Source of the DNA: an uncultured Coriobacteriaceae bacterium
GTDB lineage: Bacteria > Actinomycetota > Coriobacteriia > Coriobacteriales > Atopobiaceae
Assembly (NCBI GenBank): GCA_902779675.1
Contig: CACZCK010000013.1
Span: 1 to 64,000 of the forward strand
Length of the DNA: 64,000 bases
Reading direction: 5' to 3'
Part shown: positions 60,750-64,000 of the stretch, piece by piece
How positions within the stretch are numbered: position 1 is the first letter of the stretch
Layout: every line of letters starts with the position of its first letter
Translations under genes and position numbers: made by a program
Notes under the pieces: generated by a model
What the model saw: only the letters and a program-made list of their open reading frames with translations
What the model was told of the DNA's origin: nothing
Databases searched by the model: none

Positions 60750-61821
60750 CGCTCTTGCCCCCCTTCTTCTGGAAGTTGACCTTGTAGGTGATGAAGAACT
60801 CGCTGCCGATGATGAAGAACAGAATGATGCCGGTCAGGATGTCGCCAAAGCTGTGGTTGAGGCCAAAGGCCGTGGTGATCTCGCCGGCGCCGCGGCCCAT
60901 GAACTCGAGCAGCGCGCTTGAGGCCACCATGACCGCAGGGTTGAACTTGGCGAGCCAGGCCACCATGACCGCGGTGAAGCCGCGTCCGCCCGCGATGGTG
61001 GTGGTGATGGTGTGGTCGGTGCCGGCCACCAGCAGAAGGCCCGCCAGACCGCAGATGGCACCAGACAGCAGCAGGGTGCGGATGATGACGCGCTCGACCT
61101 TGATGCCCACGTAGCGAGCAGTGTTGGTGCTCTCGCCCACGACGCTGATCTCGTAACCGTGCTTGCTGTAGTTGAGGTAGGTGTGCATGGCGATGGTCAC
61201 AATGGCCACCACGATGATGTTGAGCAGGTACTTGTAGCTACCGATCTGCGGCAGCCAGCCGATCTCGGTGCTCTGGTTGATGATGCCGATCTTGCCCGAG
61301 CCCTTGGGGACCTCCCACACGATGACGTAGTAGGCAACGAGCTGGGTGGCCACGTAGTTCATCATGAGGGTGAACAGGGTCTCGTTGGTGTTCCACTTGG
61401 CCTTGAAGATGGCCGGGACCAGCGCCCAGACGGCACCAGCACCGACGGCTGCCACGATCTCGAGCAGGATGACCAGTGCGTTGGGCAGGCGACTGCCAAA
61501 CACCAGCATGACCGCCGCGGCGGCCAGGCCGCCGACGAGCACCTGTCCCTCGCCGCCCAGGTTCCAGAACTTCATGCGGAACGCGGGCGTGAGTGCCAGC
61601 GAGACGCACAGCAGGATGGCCGTCTCCTGCAGCAGGATCCAGATCTTGCGTTGCGATCCGAAGGCGCCGTTGAGCATGGCGCCATAGACGCTGATGGGGT
61701 TGAGGCCCGTCAGCATGGCCGTGATGATGCCGCACACGACCAGTGCCAGGGCAATGGCGCCTAGGCGAATGCCGAGCACCTGCTGCGGCAGGAGCTCCTT
61801 GCGCTTGGTGATGTGGATCAC
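60742..61821 (-). CDS. Nucleoside ABC transporter, first permease
   Basis: A 359-residue permease with about nine helices (NupP-like). Family segments include FRMKFWNLGGEGQVLVGGLA, the counterpart of the SGNLNLG motif in the partner, and AGGRGFTAVMVAWLAKFNPA. It overlaps the ATPase gene by four bases and the second permease gene by eight. Confidence 0.88.
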   Translation of the reverse strand: MIHITKRKELLPQQVLGIRLGAIALALVVCGIITAMLTGLNPISVYGAMLNGAFGSQRKIWILLQETAILLCVSLALTPAFRMKFWNLGGEGQVLVGGLAAAAVMLVFGSRLPNALVILLEIVAAVGAGAVWALVPAIFKAKWNTNETLFTLMMNYVATQLVAYYVIVWEVPKGSGKIGIINQSTEIGWLPQIGSYKYLLNIIVVAIVTIAMHTYLNYSKHGYEISVVGESTNTARYVGIKVERVIIRTLLLSGAICGLAGLLLVAGTDHTITTTIAGGRGFTAVMVAWLAKFNPAVMVASSALLEFMGRGAGEITTAFGLNHSFGDILTGIILFFIIGSEFFITYKVNFQKKGGKSDV

Positions 61822-63353
61822 CGGGCCTCACCTCCTAGCTTGGTCATGAGCATGCCCACCTCGTTCTTGGAGGTGTAGCGCCCGTCGACGATGCCACTCA
61901 CCTTGCCGCCGCACAGCACTAGGATGCGGTCGCAGAGCTCCAGCAGGACGTCGAGGTCCTCGCCCACAAAGAGCACGGCGGTGCCGTTGGCCTTCTGCTT
62001 GTTGATGAGGTCGTAGATCATGTACGACGAGTTGACGTCGAGACCACGCACGGCGTAGGCAGTGAGAAGCACGGTGGGGGAGGACGAGATCTCGCGTCCC
62101 ACCAGCACCTTCTGCACGTTGCCGCCAGACAGGCGACGCACCGGGGTCTCGATGCTGTTGGTGTTGACCTCGAGCTCCTCGACGACCTTCTCGGCTAGCT
62201 CCTTGGGAGCCTTGCGGTCGGTGAAGGGCGACGAGCCGCGGCGGAACGAGCGCAGCATCATGTTGTCGGTGAGGTCCATGCTGGCCACCAGGCCCATGCC
62301 CAGGCGGTCCTCGGGCACGAAGGAGAGGGCTACGCCCAGCTCGGCGATCTCAAGCGGATCCTTGCCGATGAGCTGGTCGATGCTACCGTCGTCCTTGACG
62401 TACTCGATGCTGCCGATCTCGACGGGTTGCAGACCGGCGATGGCTTCGAGCAGCTCCTTCTGGCCCGAGCCCGAGATGCCGGCCACGCCCAGGATCTCGC
62501 CCGAGTACATGGAGAACGACACGTTGTCGAGTTTGAGGATGCCCTCGCTGTTGCGCACGGTGAGGCCGTGCACGCGCACGCGGCGCTTGGGGTTGACGGG
62601 GCGCGGGCGGTCGATGTTGAGCTCCACCTGATGGCCGACCATCATGGTGGTCATCTCCTCGGTGGTCGACTCGGCGGTGATCATCTCGCCCACGTACTCG
62701 CCCTTGCGCAGCACCACCACGCGGTCGGAGATGTCCTGCACCTCGTGGAGCTTGTGGGTGATGATGATAATGGCCTTGCCGTCGTCGCGCATGTTGCGCA
62801 GCACCGCAAAGAGCTTGTCGGTCTCCTGCGGGGTGAGCACGGCGGTGGGCTCGTCGAGGATCAGGATCTCGGCACCGCGGTAGAGCATCTTGACGATCTC
62901 GACGGTCTGCTTCTGCGAGACCGACATGTCGTAGACCTTCTGGTTGGGGTCGACGTCAAAGCCGTAGGCGTCGCAGATCTGGCGGATCCTCTCGGAGGCG
63001 GCCTGTAGGTCGAAGGCGCCCTTCTCCTTGAGGCCCAGCACGATGTTCTCGGCGGCGGTGAACACGTTGACCAGCTTGAAGTGCTGGTGGATCATGCCGA
63101 TGCCGTGGTCGAACGCCACCTTGGGCGAGCTGATGACCACGGGCTTGCCGTCGATCTCGATGCTGCCGCTGTCGGGGAAGTAGATGCCCGACAGCATGTT
63201 CATGAGGGTGGTCTTGCCACTGCCGTTCTCGCCGAGCAAAGCGAGGATCTCTCCGCGGTAGATGTCGAGGTTGACGTGGCTGTTTGCCACGACCTTGCCG
63301 GCAAATGCCTTGGTGATGTCGCGCATGCGCACGACGGGCTGCTTGTCTGCCAT
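61818..63353 (-). CDS. Nucleoside ABC transporter, double ATPase
   Basis: A 511-residue protein with two ABC domains (NupO/RbsA-like). The first is complete: GENGSGKTTL, the signature region DMSVSQKQTVEIVK, LILDEPTAVLTP. The second has the degenerate Walker A GISGSGQKEL normal for this family, the signature LSGGNVQKV and the unusual Walker-B end LLTAYAVRGLDV. I start at ATG 63353 (MADKQPVVRM), with AAAGGGGACC upstream; the longer frame reads into low-complexity residues. It energises the two permeases. Confidence 0.9.
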   Translation of the reverse strand: MADKQPVVRMRDITKAFAGKVVANSHVNLDIYRGEILALLGENGSGKTTLMNMLSGIYFPDSGSIEIDGKPVVISSPKVAFDHGIGMIHQHFKLVNVFTAAENIVLGLKEKGAFDLQAASERIRQICDAYGFDVDPNQKVYDMSVSQKQTVEIVKMLYRGAEILILDEPTAVLTPQETDKLFAVLRNMRDDGKAIIIITHKLHEVQDISDRVVVLRKGEYVGEMITAESTTEEMTTMMVGHQVELNIDRPRPVNPKRRVRVHGLTVRNSEGILKLDNVSFSMYSGEILGVAGISGSGQKELLEAIAGLQPVEIGSIEYVKDDGSIDQLIGKDPLEIAELGVALSFVPEDRLGMGLVASMDLTDNMMLRSFRRGSSPFTDRKAPKELAEKVVEELEVNTNSIETPVRRLSGGNVQKVLVGREISSSPTVLLTAYAVRGLDVNSSYMIYDLINKQKANGTAVLFVGEDLDVLLELCDRILVLCGGKVSGIVDGRYTSKNEVGMLMTKLGGEAR

Positions 63354-63459
63354 GGTCCCCTTTCCTGTGAACTCGAATCCGATGGGGGCAACGGAAGGGA
63401 TGCTCTCGGTCGCGTTTGCGAGCATGCCTTCCGTCGCCTCGACCGAAACGGAAGAAAAA

Positions 63460-63491
63460 GAGGACGGTTCTCGTTGCCGGGAACCGTCCTC
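63460..63491 (-). terminator. Hairpin after the binding-protein gene
   Basis: On the minus strand GAGGACGGTTC pairs with GAACCGTCCTC, followed by TTTTTCTT. It lies between the BMP gene and the ATPase gene, so it is probably a partial terminator inside the operon. Confidence 0.8.
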
Positions 63492-63507
63492 GTGTAGCCC
63501 AGATGGC

Positions 63508-64000
63508 TTAGAACTTGGTGTCGAGCAGGTTGATGCCGTCGATCTGCAGGTCGAAGTACGGAGCGGAACGGAACTCGGACTCGTGGAAGTAGCCATCCGC
63601 GATGACCTCGGTGTCGGGGGTGTAGTCGGCGTCGGTGTCGACGTCGGCCTCGTAGCTGTCGAGGGCCTTGCCGTCGACGGTGAAGTTGGCGGTGTCGAAG
63701 ACGTGGATGGAGCCGTCCTCGAGGCCAGCCTTGACCTCGTCGATCTTCTCCTGGGTGCCAGCAGCGGCGGCATCCTCGTTGACCTCGGTCAGCTCGACGG
63801 AGCCAGTGGCCAGGGTGCCGGTCCAGTCGGCGTCGATGGCCTCGCCGGCGATGGCGGCGTTGATGGCGTACTCATAGTACGGAGCCCAGTTGATGCGGCT
63901 GGAGACGATGAAGGTGGTGGGGCAGGCGTCCTTGGTGCTGCCGTTGTAGGAGATGTTGGGCACGCCGGCGTTCTCGCAGGCGGTGGGGGCGCCCATGGAG
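63508..64000 (-). CDS. BMP-family nucleoside-binding lipoprotein, C-terminal part
   Basis: The gene runs off the right edge; only the last 163 or so residues are seen. INWAPYYEYAINAAIAGEAI and GKALDSYEADVD are the C-terminal pattern of BMP/PnrA binding proteins, which bind purine nucleosides. It is the first gene of the importer operon with the double ATPase and two permeases. Its N-terminus and lipobox lie outside the window. Confidence 0.85.
   Translation of the reverse strand, partial: SMGAPTACENAGVPNISYNGSTKDACPTTFIVSSRINWAPYYEYAINAAIAGEAIDADWTGTLATGSVELTEVNEDAAAAGTQEKIDEVKAGLEDGSIHVFDTANFTVDGKALDSYEADVDTDADYTPDTEVIADGYFHESEFRSAPYFDLQIDGINLLDTKF

Overview
The window looks like chromosomal DNA of a high-GC anaerobic actinobacterium of the class Coriobacteriia (Olsenella/Atopobium/Collinsella type). 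The clues are strong GC bias at third codon positions in the housekeeping genes, a large OppABCDF peptide importer beside an M3 oligoendopeptidase, a 6-phospho-beta-glucosidase with PTS Enzyme I, a BMP-type nucleoside importer, and many small zinc-ribbon or membrane proteins typical of the group. Genus is inferred; there is no rRNA here to fix it.

Layout. (1) 1-14,460 is an accessory region with less biased codon use. It holds an ORF remnant, a zinc-ribbon protein, then a tight operon: DUF6361-like protein, phospholipase-D-fold nuclease, SNF2-type helicase, a fusion protein ending in a NADAR domain, and a NERD nuclease with a topoisomerase zinc finger (1,034-10,058). This is the best candidate for an undescribed system, most likely anti-phage. 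It is followed by a frameshifted membrane protein, a zinc-knuckle lipoprotein, a large zinc-ribbon membrane protein and a repeat-rich tract with a small inverted-repeat-bounded element that carries a 49-residue ORF. (2) 14,690-18,060: XRE regulator, small cytosolic and membrane proteins, DUF3267 protease-like protein. (3) 18,090-31,060: GH1 phospho-glucosidase, an IS1595-type insertion sequence lodged in a terminator, oppFDCBA, divergent pepF. (4) 31,150-40,070: GntR regulator, two hypothetical genes, and the aspartate-family cluster thrH-thrB-thrC (minus) back to back with hom-lysC-asd (plus), which together make threonine from aspartate. (5) 40,160-44,590: HAD phosphatase, flavin-binding protein, tRNA-His and tRNA-Lys followed by a duplicated tRNA 3' end, S10-like peptidase, DUF1508 protein. 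(6) 44,890-48,820: polar amino-acid ABC importer with a DapF-fold racemase and a Nudix hydrolase. (7) 48,850-56,560: secreted nuclease, tRNA-Arg, flavodoxin, Sel1 protein, DUF1294 protein, secreted coiled-coil protein, glutathione peroxidase. (8) 56,860-64,000: 1-phosphofructokinase-family kinase, ptsI, and a BMP-family nucleoside ABC importer that runs off the right edge.

Working together: Opp plus PepF import and digest peptides; the amino-acid importer and aspartate pathway supply amino acids; PtsI and GH1 handle phosphorylated sugars. In three transporter operons a strong hairpin follows the substrate-binding-protein gene, a pattern expected to give excess binding protein over the membrane parts.
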